Below are positions 48,142 to 57,895 of a DNA stretch of 64,000 nucleotides, piece by piece (position 1 is the first letter of the stretch; each line of letters starts with the position of its first letter). This DNA is from Brevibacterium sp. XM4083 (lineage in GTDB: Bacteria > Actinomycetota > Actinomycetes > Actinomycetales > Brevibacteriaceae). The notes beneath the pieces were generated by a model, which was not told where the DNA came from, made no database searches, and saw nothing but the letters and a program-made list of their open reading frames with translations. Position numbers and translations under genes: made by a program. The stretch is from NCBI RefSeq assembly GCF_006489205.2, contig NZ_VFYR02000001.1, positions 608,563-672,562 of the forward strand, written 5' to 3'.

Positions 48142-48828
48142 TCAGGAAGAGGGGCGGCCGGCGTCGCTCTGGCGGGCGCGGAAGGCGGCGACGTGGGTGC
48201 GGTTGGCGCAGTTGCCGGTGTCGCAGAAGCGCTTCGAGCGGTTGCGGCTGAAGTCGGCGAGGTACGCCCGGCAGTCCTCGGCCGCGCATCTGCCGAGGCG
48301 GTCGAGGTCGCCGGAGCGGATGAGATCGATGAGCACGAGGGCGACATCGGCGGCGACGCGGTCGGCGAGGCTCGCCGTCGCGCCCACGGCGTGGAGGTGC
48401 CAGTCCCAGTCGCCGTGGCGCACGAGCTGCGGCAGCGCATCGGTCTCGCGCAGGGTGAGATTGACCTCCTCGACGATGCGCCGCTCGAGGGCGTCCGCGG
48501 CCGATTCGTCCGCCGGGCCGGTGTCGGAGGCTGCGTCGGAGTCGAGGTTCGCCTCGGACGCGGGCTCGGCATCGAGGCTCGCTTCGGTTGCGGGCTCAGC
48601 ATCGAGGCCCACTGCGAAGGCGGCGGCGAAGCGCTCGCGCAGCCGGCGCGTCTCCTCGACGTCGGCCTTCGTCGCCGTGAGCGGCCCGGAGAAGTCGTGC
48701 CCGGCGGCGAAGTCACGGAGACCTGCGGTCGTCGTCAGCTGATCCCCGTCCGCGGCGATGCCGCCCGCGGTGTTGAGGAGATCGACGAGCATTGTGAGGT
48801 TCGAGCGGATGTCATAAGCGAAAGTCAT
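48142..48828 (-). CDS. CGNR zinc-finger protein (ABATE domain), probable regulator
   Basis: 228 residues. The N-terminal ABATE-type domain starts with SNLTMLVDLLNTAGG. The C-terminal zinc finger has C in RCAAEDCRAYL and CDTGNCANRTHVAAFRAR, the CGNR motif. Such proteins are thought to bind DNA; targets are unknown. An Ala/Glu/Asp-rich insertion with repeated LDAEPATEAS-like units lies at about 75-110. The start is placed at ATG 48828, 10 nt after CACAAT on the minus strand; ATG 48840 is possible. Confidence 0.85.
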   Translation of the reverse strand: MTFAYDIRSNLTMLVDLLNTAGGIAADGDQLTTTAGLRDFAAGHDFSGPLTATKADVEETRRLRERFAAAFAVGLDAEPATEASLDAEPASEANLDSDAASDTGPADESAADALERRIVEEVNLTLRETDALPQLVRHGDWDWHLHAVGATASLADRVAADVALVLIDLIRSGDLDRLGRCAAEDCRAYLADFSRNRSKRFCDTGNCANRTHVAAFRARQSDAGRPSS

Positions 48829-49024
48829 GATGCCTGCCATTGTGCCACATCGCGTAAGGAGCAAAATGCACTTGACTCATTTCACCGCGGTGGGAAATAC
48901 TGGCGATGGACAACGCACCGCCACCCCGGCGGAGACTGCACAACCCACCGTGGCGGTCACTGCACCGCCACCTCGGCGCGCTCATCCGTCCGCGCCGACC
49001 GCACCCGAGCTCAGGAGGCTGAGA

Positions 49025-49984
49025 ATGACCCGCACCGTCGTCCTGGGGTTTCTCCTCACCCTCGCCTCCGCCTTCTTCTTCGCCGTCTCCGGACCGATCG
49101 CGAAGACGATGTACGCCGTCGGATGGACGCCGGGCGCGGTCGTGCTCATCCGCCTCATCGGGTCGGCCCTCCTCCTGCTCATCCCCAGCCTCCTCGCCCT
49201 GCGCGGTCGCTGGGATGAAGTGCGCACGCACTGGAAGACGGTCCTCACCTACGGGCTCGTGTCGATGGCCGGGGTGCAGGGCTTCTACTTCGTCGCCGTC
49301 GAACACCTCACCGTCGCCGTCGCCCTCCTCCTCGAGATGACGGCGCCGATGCTCATCGTCTTCTGGATCTGGGGTCGGACCCGGACCCGCCCGGCGACCG
49401 TGACGTTCATCGGGGTCCTCGTCTCGATGGTCGGGCTCCTCCTCGTCCTCAACCTGCGCGGGGCCTCGATCAGCGTCCTCGGCGTCGTCATGGCGCTCGC
49501 CGCCGCGGTCTGTCTCGCCTCGTACTTCCTCGTCTCGGCGAAGGACACGATCAATGTGCCGCCGGTGGCGCTGACCGGACTCGGCATGGGCGTCGGCGCG
49601 CTGACCATGGGTCTCATCGTCCTCCTCGGCGTCATGCCGTGGGGCGCGGCGACCACGGACGTCGACTTCGGCGGCCTCCAGGTCTCGTGGGTGCTGCCGA
49701 TGGCCCTCATCGTCCTCTTCACCGCCGGCGCCTACATCACCGGGATCCTCGGCCTGCGCTACATCGGCGCGACCGTCGGCTCGTTCGTCAACCTCATCGA
49801 AGTGCCCTTCTCGGTCATCGTCGCGTGGCTCCTGCTCGCCGAGCTGCCCGCGCCGATCCAGCTCTTCGGCGGTGTCTTCATCCTCGGCGGCGTCGTCTTC
49901 ATCAAATGGGGCGAGGCCCGGCTGGCCCGGCGGATCGCCACCCGTGAGGTCGTCGCCCGCTCCGGTGCCCTCGCCGAGGTGTGA
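49025..49984 (+). CDS. EamA-family (DMT) permease
   Basis: 319 residues, ten membrane helices in two EamA repeats. ALLLEMTAPMLIVFWIWGR closes the first and FVNLIEVPFSVIVAWLLLAELPAP the second. Members export amino acids, nucleosides or drugs; the substrate is unknown. The start is fixed by AGGAGG at 49013-49018, 6 nt before ATG 49025; an in-frame reading that begins at 48827 has no such site. Divergent from the CGNR gene, which may control it. Confidence 0.9.
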   Translation: MTRTVVLGFLLTLASAFFFAVSGPIAKTMYAVGWTPGAVVLIRLIGSALLLLIPSLLALRGRWDEVRTHWKTVLTYGLVSMAGVQGFYFVAVEHLTVAVALLLEMTAPMLIVFWIWGRTRTRPATVTFIGVLVSMVGLLLVLNLRGASISVLGVVMALAAAVCLASYFLVSAKDTINVPPVALTGLGMGVGALTMGLIVLLGVMPWGAATTDVDFGGLQVSWVLPMALIVLFTAGAYITGILGLRYIGATVGSFVNLIEVPFSVIVAWLLLAELPAPIQLFGGVFILGGVVFIKWGEARLARRIATREVVARSGALAEV

Positions 49985-50144
49985 CCGGGAGGGGCGCGTG
50001 CGTCCCGGCGGCCCGCCCGTCCCGGCGGCCCTCCCGGCTGCTCGGTGCCGTGGCGAGGAACCCTCCGGGCGCTCAGCCACCCTGCGCCTCCGTGCCCTGC
50101 GCCCGGTTGCCCTGTGCCCGGCGGGCTGCTGAGAACGACGCTGA

Positions 50145-50150
50145 TAGCGT
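50145..50150 (+). promoter_or_regulatory. -10 box of the ABC-F gene, leaderless
   Basis: TAGCGT ends 6 nt before ATG 50157. The 172-bp gap before it also has short duplications such as CGTCCCGGCGGCCC near 50000-50025. Confidence 0.5.
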
Positions 50151-50156
50151 GAGCCC

Positions 50157-51836
50157 ATGGGCCACATCGACATCAACGACGTTGCGTACACCCTCGCCGA
50201 CGGCAGACCGCTGCTGTCGGGGGTGTCGTTCCGGGTCGGCGACGGGGCGAAGGCCGCGCTCATCGGCGCCAACGGGGCGGGGAAGACGACGCTGCTGCGC
50301 ATCCTAACCGGTGAGCTGTCCCCGGAGTCCGGGTCGGTGTCCCAGACCGGCAGCGTCGGCCTCATGCGGCAGTTCATCACCGCCGACACCGTCGCCGAGG
50401 CGCTCGAGGAGCTCGCACCGCAGCGGATCCAGCGGGCCGCCGCCGTCGTCCGACGGGCCGAGGAGCGTCTGCTCGGCCCCGACGGTGAGACGACCGAGGT
50501 CCAGATGGCGTACGCGAACGCCCTGAGCGAATGGGCGGATGCGGGAGGCTACGACGCGGAGGTCCTGTGGGACACGTGCACCACCTCGGCGCTGGGGATC
50601 CCCTTTGACCGGTGTCGGGACCGGGCGATTCCGACGCTCTCGGGCGGGGAGCAGAAGAAGCTCGTCCTCGAGGCGCTCCTGCGCGGACATGACGACGTGC
50701 TCATCCTCGACGAACCGGACAACTTCCTCGACGTGCCGGGCAAGCGGTGGCTGGAGGCGCAGCTGCGGGAGACGGACAAGAGCGTCCTCTTCGTCTCCCA
50801 CGATCGGGAGCTGCTCGCGCAGGCCGCGACGGAGATCATCACGCTCGAGCTCTCCGCCGCCGGAAACACCGCCTGGGTGCATCCGGGCGGCTTCGCCTCG
50901 TATCACGCGGCGCGGGTCGCCCGGTTCGACCGACTCGAGGAGCTGCGGAAGCGCTGGGATGAGGAGCACGCGAAGCTCAGGGCTCTCGTCCAGATGTACA
51001 AGCAGAAGGCCGCGTACAACTCGGATATGACCTCGCGCTACCGGGCGGCGCAGACCCGACTCGAACGGTTCGAGACCACCGGCCCGCCCGAAGCGATGCC
51101 GCGGGAGCAGAACCTCGGGATCCGCCTCGGCGGGGGTCGGACCGGGAAGATCGCGATCGTCGCCGACGCACTCGAGCTCACCGACCTCATGCTGCCCTTC
51201 GACCTCGAGGTCCACTACGGCGATCGGGTGGCGGTGCTCGGGTCGAACGGGTCGGGGAAGTCGCACTTCCTGCGCCTGCTCGCCGCCGGCGGCACCGATC
51301 CCGAGCCCGAGCATCGGCCCGTCAGCGACATCGACATCCCCGCTGTCGCCCATGAGGGACGGGTGCGGCTCGGGGCCCGGGTGCGGCCCGGCTGGTTCGC
51401 ACAGACCCACGGGCGGCCCGACCTCATCGGACGGACCCTGCTCGACATCCTCCATCGCGGTGACGAGCACCGCAGCGGGCTGCCGCGCGAACCCGCGTCC
51501 CGGGCCCTGGCCCGCTACGAACTCGCCGGGGCCGCCGAGCAGACCTTCGACTCGCTCTCGGGTGGGCAGCAGGCGCGGTTCCAGATCCTCCTGCTCGAAC
51601 TCGCCGGCGCGACTCTGCTCCTCCTCGACGAGCCGACGGACAACCTCGACCTCGTCTCCGCCGAAGCGCTGCAGGATGCGCTCGCCGCCTTCGACGGCAC
51701 GGTGCTCGCGGTCACCCACGATCGCTGGTTCACCCGTGACTTCGATCGGTTCCTCGTCTTCGGCGCCGACGGGGAGATCTACGAGTCGAACGAGCCCGTC
51801 TGGGACGAGGGACGCGTGTCCCGCGCCCGTGGGTGA
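50157..51836 (+). CDS. ABC-F family ATPase
   Basis: 559 residues, two ATPase domains in one chain and no membrane segment. First: IGANGAGKTTLL, LSGGEQKKLVLEAL, LILDEPDNFLD. Second: LGSNGSGKSHFL, LSGGQQARFQILLLEL, LLLDEPTDNLDL. The linker between them (about 270-320) is charged and helical. ABC-F proteins bind the ribosomal E site and act in translation or antibiotic resistance; which subclass is not decided here. The EamA gene upstream is on the same strand. Confidence 0.93.
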   Translation: MGHIDINDVAYTLADGRPLLSGVSFRVGDGAKAALIGANGAGKTTLLRILTGELSPESGSVSQTGSVGLMRQFITADTVAEALEELAPQRIQRAAAVVRRAEERLLGPDGETTEVQMAYANALSEWADAGGYDAEVLWDTCTTSALGIPFDRCRDRAIPTLSGGEQKKLVLEALLRGHDDVLILDEPDNFLDVPGKRWLEAQLRETDKSVLFVSHDRELLAQAATEIITLELSAAGNTAWVHPGGFASYHAARVARFDRLEELRKRWDEEHAKLRALVQMYKQKAAYNSDMTSRYRAAQTRLERFETTGPPEAMPREQNLGIRLGGGRTGKIAIVADALELTDLMLPFDLEVHYGDRVAVLGSNGSGKSHFLRLLAAGGTDPEPEHRPVSDIDIPAVAHEGRVRLGARVRPGWFAQTHGRPDLIGRTLLDILHRGDEHRSGLPREPASRALARYELAGAAEQTFDSLSGGQQARFQILLLELAGATLLLLDEPTDNLDLVSAEALQDALAAFDGTVLAVTHDRWFTRDFDRFLVFGADGEIYESNEPVWDEGRVSRARG

Positions 51837-51851
51837 GCCTCTCGGCCGCGC

Positions 51852-53486
51852 CTACCGCACCTCGATGTCGTAGCTGTAGCCCTGCTCGGTGAGGAAGCGG
51901 CGGCGCTGGGCGGCGAAGTGCTCGTCGACGGTGTCGGCGGCGACGACGGTGTAGAACGTCGCCGAGCCCGAATCCTCCTTGGGCCGCAGGATCCTGCCGA
52001 GGCGCTGCGCCTCCTCCTGCCGCGACCCGAAGGCACCGGAGACCTGGATGGCCACCGAGGCGGCGGGCAGGTCGACGGAGAAGTTCGCGACCTTGGACAC
52101 GACGAGGACCCTGATCGCCCCCGACCGGAAGTCGCGGAAGAGCTCCTGCCGCTGCGACTCCGGGGTCTGCCCGGTGAGCACGGGGGCACCGAGGGCTTCG
52201 CCGATCTCCTCGAGCTGGTCGAGGTACTGGCCGATGACGAGGATCTGCGCCTCGGGATGGTCGGCGACGAGCGTCTTGACGATCGGCAGCTTCGCATCCG
52301 AGGTCGCGGCCAGGCGGTAGCGATCCTCGCCGTCGGCACGGGCATACGCGGTGCGGGTGCCTCCGTCGAGGCGGACGCGGACCTCGTGGCATGCGGCGGT
52401 GGCGATGAAGCCGAGGCGTTCGAGCTCCTTCCACGGCACCTCGTACTGCTTGGGTCCGATGAGGGAGAACACCTCGTCCTCCCGGCCGTCCTCGCGCACG
52501 AGCGTGGCAGTCAGCCCGAGCCGCCGCCTGGCCTGGAGGCTCGCGGTGAGCCGGAAGATCGGCGCCGGCAGCAGGTGCACCTCGTCGTAGATGACGAGCC
52601 CCCAGTCCTTCGCGTCGAGGAGTTCGAGGTGGAGGTAGGAGCCCTTCCGCCTCGTCGTGAGCACCTGGTAGGTCGCGATCGTGATCGGGCGGATCTCCTT
52701 GACCGATCCCGAATACTCGCCGATCTCGTCCTCCGTCAGCGTCGTGCGCGCGAGGATCTCGTCCTTCCACTGCTTCGCCGACACGGAGTTCGTCACGAGG
52801 ATGAGCGTCGTCGTCTGCACCCGCGACATCGTCGCGACCCCGACGACCGTCTTCCCCGCCCCGCAGGGGAGGACGACGACTCCGGACTCCCCGGAGAGCG
52901 ACTGGTCGATGGCCTCCCGCTGGTAGTCGCGCAGATGCCAGGCCCCGCCGTGGGCGTCGTCGCTGAGCTCGATGTCGTGGGCTTCGCCGTCGACGTAGCC
53001 GGCATGGTCGGAGACCGGATGCCCGAGCTGGAGGAGGGCGTGCTTGAGCTCGCCCCGTTCCGAGGGGTGGACGAGGACGGACTCCTCATCGAGCCGCCTG
53101 CCGAACTTGCCGACGAGGTCGGGCTGGCCGGTCAGCCGGTCGAGGAGTTCGGTCTCCGTCGACGTCAGCGTCAGCCCGTGGACGGGATGGTCGATGAGGG
53201 TGAGCACCCCGAACCGGTCCATGATGTCGACGATGTCGACGAGCAGCTCGTGCGGGACCGGGTACTTCGCGAACTCGAGGAGGACATCGACGACCGATTC
53301 GGCGTCATGGCCGCTCGCGCGCGCATTCCACAGGCCCAGCGGGGTGATCGTGTACGTGTGGATGTACTCCGGGGTCCGGGCCAGCTGCGCGAACGGGGCG
53401 ATCGCCACCGCCGCCTCGGTGGCCAGGGGGTGCCCCGATTCGAGGAGCACAGTCCGATCGGACTGGACGATGAGAGGTCCGTTCAT
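51852..53486 (-). CDS. DNA helicase XPB (ERCC3 family)
   Basis: 544 residues, superfamily 2. Walker A VVLPCGAGKTVVG, DEVH box (IYDEVHLLPAP), motif III LGLTATLVREDGRED (the XPB-type RED element), and later SKVANFSVDLPAA and EEAQRLGRILRPKEDS (motif VI). N-terminal damage-recognition-like domain about 60-180. Bacterial XPB unwinds DNA with 3'-5' polarity in repair. The next gene upstream on the same strand encodes a helicase-associated protein; the same pair is ercc3/Rv0862c in M. tuberculosis. Confidence 0.95.
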   Translation of the reverse strand: MNGPLIVQSDRTVLLESGHPLATEAAVAIAPFAQLARTPEYIHTYTITPLGLWNARASGHDAESVVDVLLEFAKYPVPHELLVDIVDIMDRFGVLTLIDHPVHGLTLTSTETELLDRLTGQPDLVGKFGRRLDEESVLVHPSERGELKHALLQLGHPVSDHAGYVDGEAHDIELSDDAHGGAWHLRDYQREAIDQSLSGESGVVVLPCGAGKTVVGVATMSRVQTTTLILVTNSVSAKQWKDEILARTTLTEDEIGEYSGSVKEIRPITIATYQVLTTRRKGSYLHLELLDAKDWGLVIYDEVHLLPAPIFRLTASLQARRRLGLTATLVREDGREDEVFSLIGPKQYEVPWKELERLGFIATAACHEVRVRLDGGTRTAYARADGEDRYRLAATSDAKLPIVKTLVADHPEAQILVIGQYLDQLEEIGEALGAPVLTGQTPESQRQELFRDFRSGAIRVLVVSKVANFSVDLPAASVAIQVSGAFGSRQEEAQRLGRILRPKEDSGSATFYTVVAADTVDEHFAAQRRRFLTEQGYSYDIEVR

Positions 53487-53574
53487 GAATTCCTTCGCCG
53501 AGGTGACAACGACGAGGTCAACGCGCCAGGCGGCGCGATTGTTCCCACCGCTGCCCGTACCTGCCGGCTTGCGC

Positions 53575-55671
53575 TCACCTCGGCTCCGGCGCCGCTTCGA
53601 CGCTGACGATGCGCGCGATCGACAGGGACGCCTCGGCGCCGGTCGTCGTCACCGTGCCCCGGACCCGTCCGCCGTTGACCGTCGTCGGCTGCATCTGCAC
53701 GATGCGCTCCTGACCGTGGGAGTCGGCGAGCCGGATCGTCACGAGCGTCCGGGCCTGTGCGGCCTCCCGCAGCCGATCGAGGTGACCGAGCGGTTCGTCC
53801 GTCGCCGTGCGCTCGGCGGCTGCGCCCGCCGGGGAGCGCAGGATGCGGATGTAGTCGCCGAGGCGGTCGTCGGTGACCCGGGCCCGTGTCCGCGTCGTCA
53901 CCTCGGGTTCGGTCTGCGGGATCACCGACCGGCGGCGCACGGGACCGGCGGGGGAGTGGAGGAGCGCGTGATGGTCCCCGGCCTCGAGCAGGTGCAGCGT
54001 GCGTTCGGGGCCGAGCTGACTGATCGCCACCGTCGGGGCCAGACGGTCGAGACCGGCAGGGGCCATGAGCTGGTCGGAGAGGATGACGTCGAGGTCGACC
54101 GGGTCGTCGACGACGAGGACGGCACGGGCTCCGGCGACCCGCACCCGGCGCAGCTTCGCGGCAGTGTTCGAGACGAGGAACTCGAGCGTCGAGGGCAACG
54201 GTTCGGCGCTGATCTCGGCGAGTTCGCGCAGCGCTTCGGCGGCGTCGACGCCGGACTGCATGCTCGCCTCGATCGTGTCCCCGTCGATGCGGTAGACGGT
54301 GCCCTGGCCGCGGGCTTCGACGACCGCGAAGCGGCGGAGGATGTGGTGGACGCGGGGGTCGATCGGACCGGTCGCCACGGCGGTGAGATCGGACTGGATG
54401 AGGACGGTGTCGACCTCGGGGACGAGCCCTGTGCGGACCTCGGCGACGACCTCGGCGGGCACGGCCAGTGCCGCGACGCTGACACCGAGGGGGGCGAGTG
54501 CCGGATTGTCCCTGACCGCCGCGGCCGCGGCCCGCTCGAGACCGGCGGCGAGCATCACCCCGAACCGGCTCGGCCCGAAATGGCCCGGCTGCTGGAGTGG
54601 GGTCGTCGCGAGCCCGAACATCACCGCGGACTGCAGGACCTCCTCGGTGATGGCGGGATCGTGGGCCGGGGTCAGCGGCCGGGCTCGCAGGACCTGCGCG
54701 TGGATCCACTCGGCCGAACGCGATGATCCGACACCGATGTCGTGGAGCACGGAGAGCACGGTGGCACGCAGCAGCGGCATCGCCGGAACCGACTGGCTGA
54801 AGCCTTTGAACAGGGACTTCTTCGGGGCGGCGAGGACGGTGAGGCGCTCGTTCGCGCTCGCCCCGGCAACGAGCTGGGTGACGTCCTGGGATTCGCGCAG
54901 CCACGAGGAGACGAGCGACGCCCAGAGGTCGGCGCGGTCACCGGCGAGCATCGTCGCCGCGTCGTCACTCGCCGTCCACTGCGGGTCGAGCGGATCGTCG
55001 AGGACGCCGATGAGACCGAGGGACTTCGCCGCCAGCAGCAGGGTGATCGTCGGTTCGAGGTCGAGCTCGAGGGTGCGGGCGAGGCGGCTGACGTCGCGCT
55101 TCGAGATGCCGCCGCTCGTGAGGCGGGAGACGGGGGAGGACTCCATCTCGTCGACGAGGCCGCGCAGGGAGGACACAACCTCGGCGACGGCCGCCTGTTC
55201 GCTGTTGTGGACGAGAGCCTGAGGGATCGTCGTCGCCGAGGCGTCCGGGCGGTCCCCGAGACCCGCGTAGGTGTGCCAGGGGCGGGGGCGTGCGGAGTCC
55301 GCCGCCGAGGTGGGCAGCAGAGTGATCGCCTCGGTCTGGATCCGCCAGACGTCGGGGGAGTCCGTCGGCCATGCGAGCCCGAGGTCGCGCAGCCGGGTGA
55401 GGTCGGCTTCAGCGGGGGCGGCACCGTCGAGGCGGTCGAGACTGATGTCGGGGCCGGTGCGGGCGGCCGTGGCGAGACCGATGAGGAGGTCGAGCTGGTC
55501 GGCGTCGAGCGCTTCGATGCCGCGCGAGACGCCGATGCGCGACGACGCCGCAGCGGCAAGGGAGGACAGTGTCGGCGACTCGGGCCGGAGGAGGTCGCGA
55601 CGAGTCCGCACGAACGACTCGAAGTCCGCGTCAGAGCTCTGGGCCAGCCATGTGCTGAAGGTCATTGACAT
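53575..55671 (-). CDS. Helicase-associated protein (Helicase_C_3 family), XPB partner
   Basis: 698 residues, a large mostly helical protein with the XPB-associated (Helicase_C_3 type) region at the C-terminal half: EVRTGLVPEVDTVLIQSDLTAVATGPIDP and IDPRVHHILRRFAVVEARGQGTVYRID. It has no Walker motifs of its own and probably supports the XPB helicase encoded 88 bp downstream. The exact activity is unknown. ATG 55671 lies 8 nt after TACACT on the minus strand, so the mRNA is probably leaderless; a second ATG lies two codons in. Confidence 0.88.
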   Translation of the reverse strand: MSMTFSTWLAQSSDADFESFVRTRRDLLRPESPTLSSLAAAASSRIGVSRGIEALDADQLDLLIGLATAARTGPDISLDRLDGAAPAEADLTRLRDLGLAWPTDSPDVWRIQTEAITLLPTSAADSARPRPWHTYAGLGDRPDASATTIPQALVHNSEQAAVAEVVSSLRGLVDEMESSPVSRLTSGGISKRDVSRLARTLELDLEPTITLLLAAKSLGLIGVLDDPLDPQWTASDDAATMLAGDRADLWASLVSSWLRESQDVTQLVAGASANERLTVLAAPKKSLFKGFSQSVPAMPLLRATVLSVLHDIGVGSSRSAEWIHAQVLRARPLTPAHDPAITEEVLQSAVMFGLATTPLQQPGHFGPSRFGVMLAAGLERAAAAAVRDNPALAPLGVSVAALAVPAEVVAEVRTGLVPEVDTVLIQSDLTAVATGPIDPRVHHILRRFAVVEARGQGTVYRIDGDTIEASMQSGVDAAEALRELAEISAEPLPSTLEFLVSNTAAKLRRVRVAGARAVLVVDDPVDLDVILSDQLMAPAGLDRLAPTVAISQLGPERTLHLLEAGDHHALLHSPAGPVRRRSVIPQTEPEVTTRTRARVTDDRLGDYIRILRSPAGAAAERTATDEPLGHLDRLREAAQARTLVTIRLADSHGQERIVQMQPTTVNGGRVRGTVTTTGAEASLSIARIVSVEAAPEPR

Positions 55672-55679
55672 CGCCGTTC

Positions 55680-55701
55680 AGTGTATCCCCAGGGGTACAA
55701 T
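55680..55701. promoter_or_regulatory. Overlapping divergent promoters
   Basis: On the minus strand TACACT (55680-55685) serves the helicase-associated gene. On the plus strand TACAAT (55696-55701) can serve the 76-residue gene. The two boxes are 10 bp apart, so both promoters cannot be occupied at once. Confidence 0.55.
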
Positions 55702-55743
55702 GGAGGGGTCAGGAACGCCCAATCACCTCGGGAAGGACGAGCA

Positions 55744-55974
55744 TTGTCAGCCAAGCGTGCCGATACGGCCATCGTCGTCGTAGCCGTCGCAGCAGCCGTC
55801 ATCGGAGCAGCCGCACTCATCGGCGTTCTGGGTCAGGCGTGGATGGGGTACACCCCCTCGCACTTGCTGACATACCTGCCGATGATCCTTCTGCCCATCG
55901 CCTTCGCTCTGCTCGCTGCGGTCGTCATCCGCTCAGCGCTCAGACGCAGGCAGCCAGGGGTGAATGAGAGCTGA
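55744..55974 (+). CDS. Small two-helix membrane protein
   Basis: 76 residues from TTG 55744, preceded by AAGGA at 6 nt. Two membrane helices (about 10-32 and 40-66) with a short loop containing WMGYTPSHLLTYLP and a basic C-terminus. I do not recognise a domain; small proteins of this type are found next to XPB in some actinobacteria. The rare TTG start is chosen because of the ribosome site; an ATG at 55681 overlaps the promoter. Confidence 0.7.
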   Translation: MSAKRADTAIVVVAVAAAVIGAAALIGVLGQAWMGYTPSHLLTYLPMILLPIAFALLAAVVIRSALRRRQPGVNES

Positions 55975-56484
55975 GACGAACCGCGGGCTCACTTCCGCGG
56001 GCTCACGTCTCTGTGGCGATCACCTCCGTTCGGTCGGTGGTTCCATTCGCTCGGGGCCTCCGGTCGGACCGCAGTTCACGCCAGCTCACCGAAACCGCAC
56101 CGACCGAGCAGCTGAGGACAGACGGCTCAGCCGGACCCAGCCCAGCGCAAGCAGAGGCTGCGACCAGTCGACGAACGCTCACCGTGACGCTCACGAACAG
56201 AGCAACGGCACGGGGCAGCCACCGGGCGACAGTGACACGTGAGGCGAGCGATGAGACTCCCGCTCAGCGGCCGGAGCCGCGTTCGGTTGTGAGGCCACGA
56301 GTGCGAGGCATTCGAGGCCGACCGACGAACCACCATTGACCACCTCCTTCCATCTGAGTGCGCAGGACATTACCGGCCACCACTGACACAGACCGGTATC
56401 GCCGGTCAGAGACACAGGACCCGACCGGGTCCTCCGAGACACCGCAGGGCTGCGCACCACGGCAGCACTGCACGAAAGGACACC
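55975..56484. other. Intergenic region upstream of the second cold-shock gene
   Basis: 510 bp without a convincing gene. It contains CCGCGGGCTCAC twice (55981 and 55995), and a small hairpin with GGACCC and GGGTCC arms near 56417-56432. The right part is probably a long leader for the cold-shock gene; I did not find a clear -10. Confidence 0.5.
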
Positions 56485-56865
56485 ATGCCAACCGGACGCG
56501 TGAAATGGTTCGACGCCGACAAGGGCTACGGCTTCGTCGTCGCCGAGGACGGCTCGCAGGCCTTCCTCCACTCCTCGGTCCTGCCCGAAGGCGCCGAGGT
56601 CACCAAGGGCACCCGCCTCGACTACGACGTCGTCGACTCCCGCCGCGGCGCCCAGGTGCTCAAAGCACGACTGATCAGCGCTCCCGCGAAGGTCGCGAAG
56701 GCCCGCCGCCGCTCCACCGAGGATATGGCGGTTATGGTTGAAGACGTCATCAAAGTTCTCGATGACCTGGGCAACGGCCTGCAGCACGGCCGTTACCCCG
56801 ACCGCGAGCACGGGAACAAGGTCGCCTCGCTGCTGCGGGCGATCGCCGACGATTTGGAGTCATGA
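56485..56865 (+). CDS. Cold-shock protein with C-terminal extension
   Basis: 126 residues. Residues 1-65 are a cold-shock domain, with MPTGRVKWFDADKGYGFVV (RNP1) and AFLHSSVLPEG (RNP2 position). Residues 66-126 are a helical extension (MVEDVIKVLDDLGNGLQHGRY) absent from CspA but known in longer actinobacterial Csps such as CspB. It probably binds RNA; the extension may add a partner site. GAAAGGAC precedes the ATG. Its stop overlaps the DUF3027 start (ATGA). Confidence 0.92.
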   Translation: MPTGRVKWFDADKGYGFVVAEDGSQAFLHSSVLPEGAEVTKGTRLDYDVVDSRRGAQVLKARLISAPAKVAKARRRSTEDMAVMVEDVIKVLDDLGNGLQHGRYPDREHGNKVASLLRAIADDLES

Positions 56866-57887
56866 TGTCCTCTCTCTTCACCACGTGGCTGGACGAACAG
56901 CGCGCGGGTACTCGGGCCGCCGCCTCGGCGCCTGAGGACGCGGACGTCGCCACCGCCTCGGCGCCGGTCGATTCCACCGATGCCGCTGAGGCCACCGTCG
57001 ATGCCGCGGCGGCCAACCCCGATGCCGCGGCGGCCACCGTCGATCCCGGAACGGTCACGACCGCGACGAAGGCGGACGCGGCCTCGACACAGACCGCGGC
57101 CGCACCCGCGAAGCCGGCCCGCTCGACCCCGGAGAAGGTCGTCCTCGACGCCCAGCTGGCAGCGGCGATCGACGTGGCCCGGTCGGCGATCGCCGAGGTG
57201 GCCGGCAGCTCCGTGATCGGCGAGCACCTCGGCGCGCTGGCCGAGGGCACCCGGCTCGTCACCCACTACTTCGTGTGCACCGACCCGAGCTACCGGGGCT
57301 GGCGCTGGGTCGCCGTCCTCGCCCGAGCACCGCGGTCGAAGAAGGTCACGGTCTGCGAGACAGCGCTGCTGCCGGGTCCCGACGCCCTCGTCGCCCCCGA
57401 GTGGGTGCCGTGGGATCAGCGGCTCGAGCCCGGGGATCTCACCCCGCGCGACACCCTGCCGAAGGTCGACTCCGATCCCAACCTGCAGCCGGGCTACCAG
57501 CAGACCGAGGACAACTCGGCCGACAACATCGACCAGATCGCGAACTTCGAGTTCGGCATCGGTCGGGAGCGGGTGCTCTCCCCTGAGGGGATCTCCTCGG
57601 CCGCGACCCGGTGGGCGAACTCCGATGCCGGCGCTGAGGGCGAATTCTCCACCCGCGCCTCGGCGCACTGCAGCACCTGCGGATACTTCATGCCGATCGC
57701 CGGCTCGCTGCGCGAGCAGTTCGGGGTCTGCGCGAACGCCTGGTCGCCCTTCGACGGCCGCGTCGTCCAACTCGATTCCGGTTGCGGCGCGCATTCGGAG
57801 ACCGACGTCAGACGCCAGGACACCGAACCTGCCGAAGCCGTCGTCGACGACTACGCCCGCGGCGAACTCGAGTTCCAGGAGGGCTGA
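56862..57887 (+). CDS. DUF3027 protein
   Basis: 341 residues. DUF3027 body about 115-330: THYFVCTDPSYRGWRWVAVLAR, WVPWDQRLEPGDL and a cysteine motif HCSTCGYFMPIAGSLREQFGVCANAWSP that could bind zinc. The first 110 residues are Ala/Thr/Asp-rich repeats (AAEATVDAAAANPDAAAATVD) of low complexity. Function unknown. It is coupled to the cold-shock gene by overlap and followed by an MFS gene after 8 nt. Two ATG codons in tandem at 56862 and 56865. Confidence 0.88.
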   Translation: MMSSLFTTWLDEQRAGTRAAASAPEDADVATASAPVDSTDAAEATVDAAAANPDAAAATVDPGTVTTATKADAASTQTAAAPAKPARSTPEKVVLDAQLAAAIDVARSAIAEVAGSSVIGEHLGALAEGTRLVTHYFVCTDPSYRGWRWVAVLARAPRSKKVTVCETALLPGPDALVAPEWVPWDQRLEPGDLTPRDTLPKVDSDPNLQPGYQQTEDNSADNIDQIANFEFGIGRERVLSPEGISSAATRWANSDAGAEGEFSTRASAHCSTCGYFMPIAGSLREQFGVCANAWSPFDGRVVQLDSGCGAHSETDVRRQDTEPAEAVVDDYARGELEFQEG

Positions 57888-57895
57888 ACCACTCG

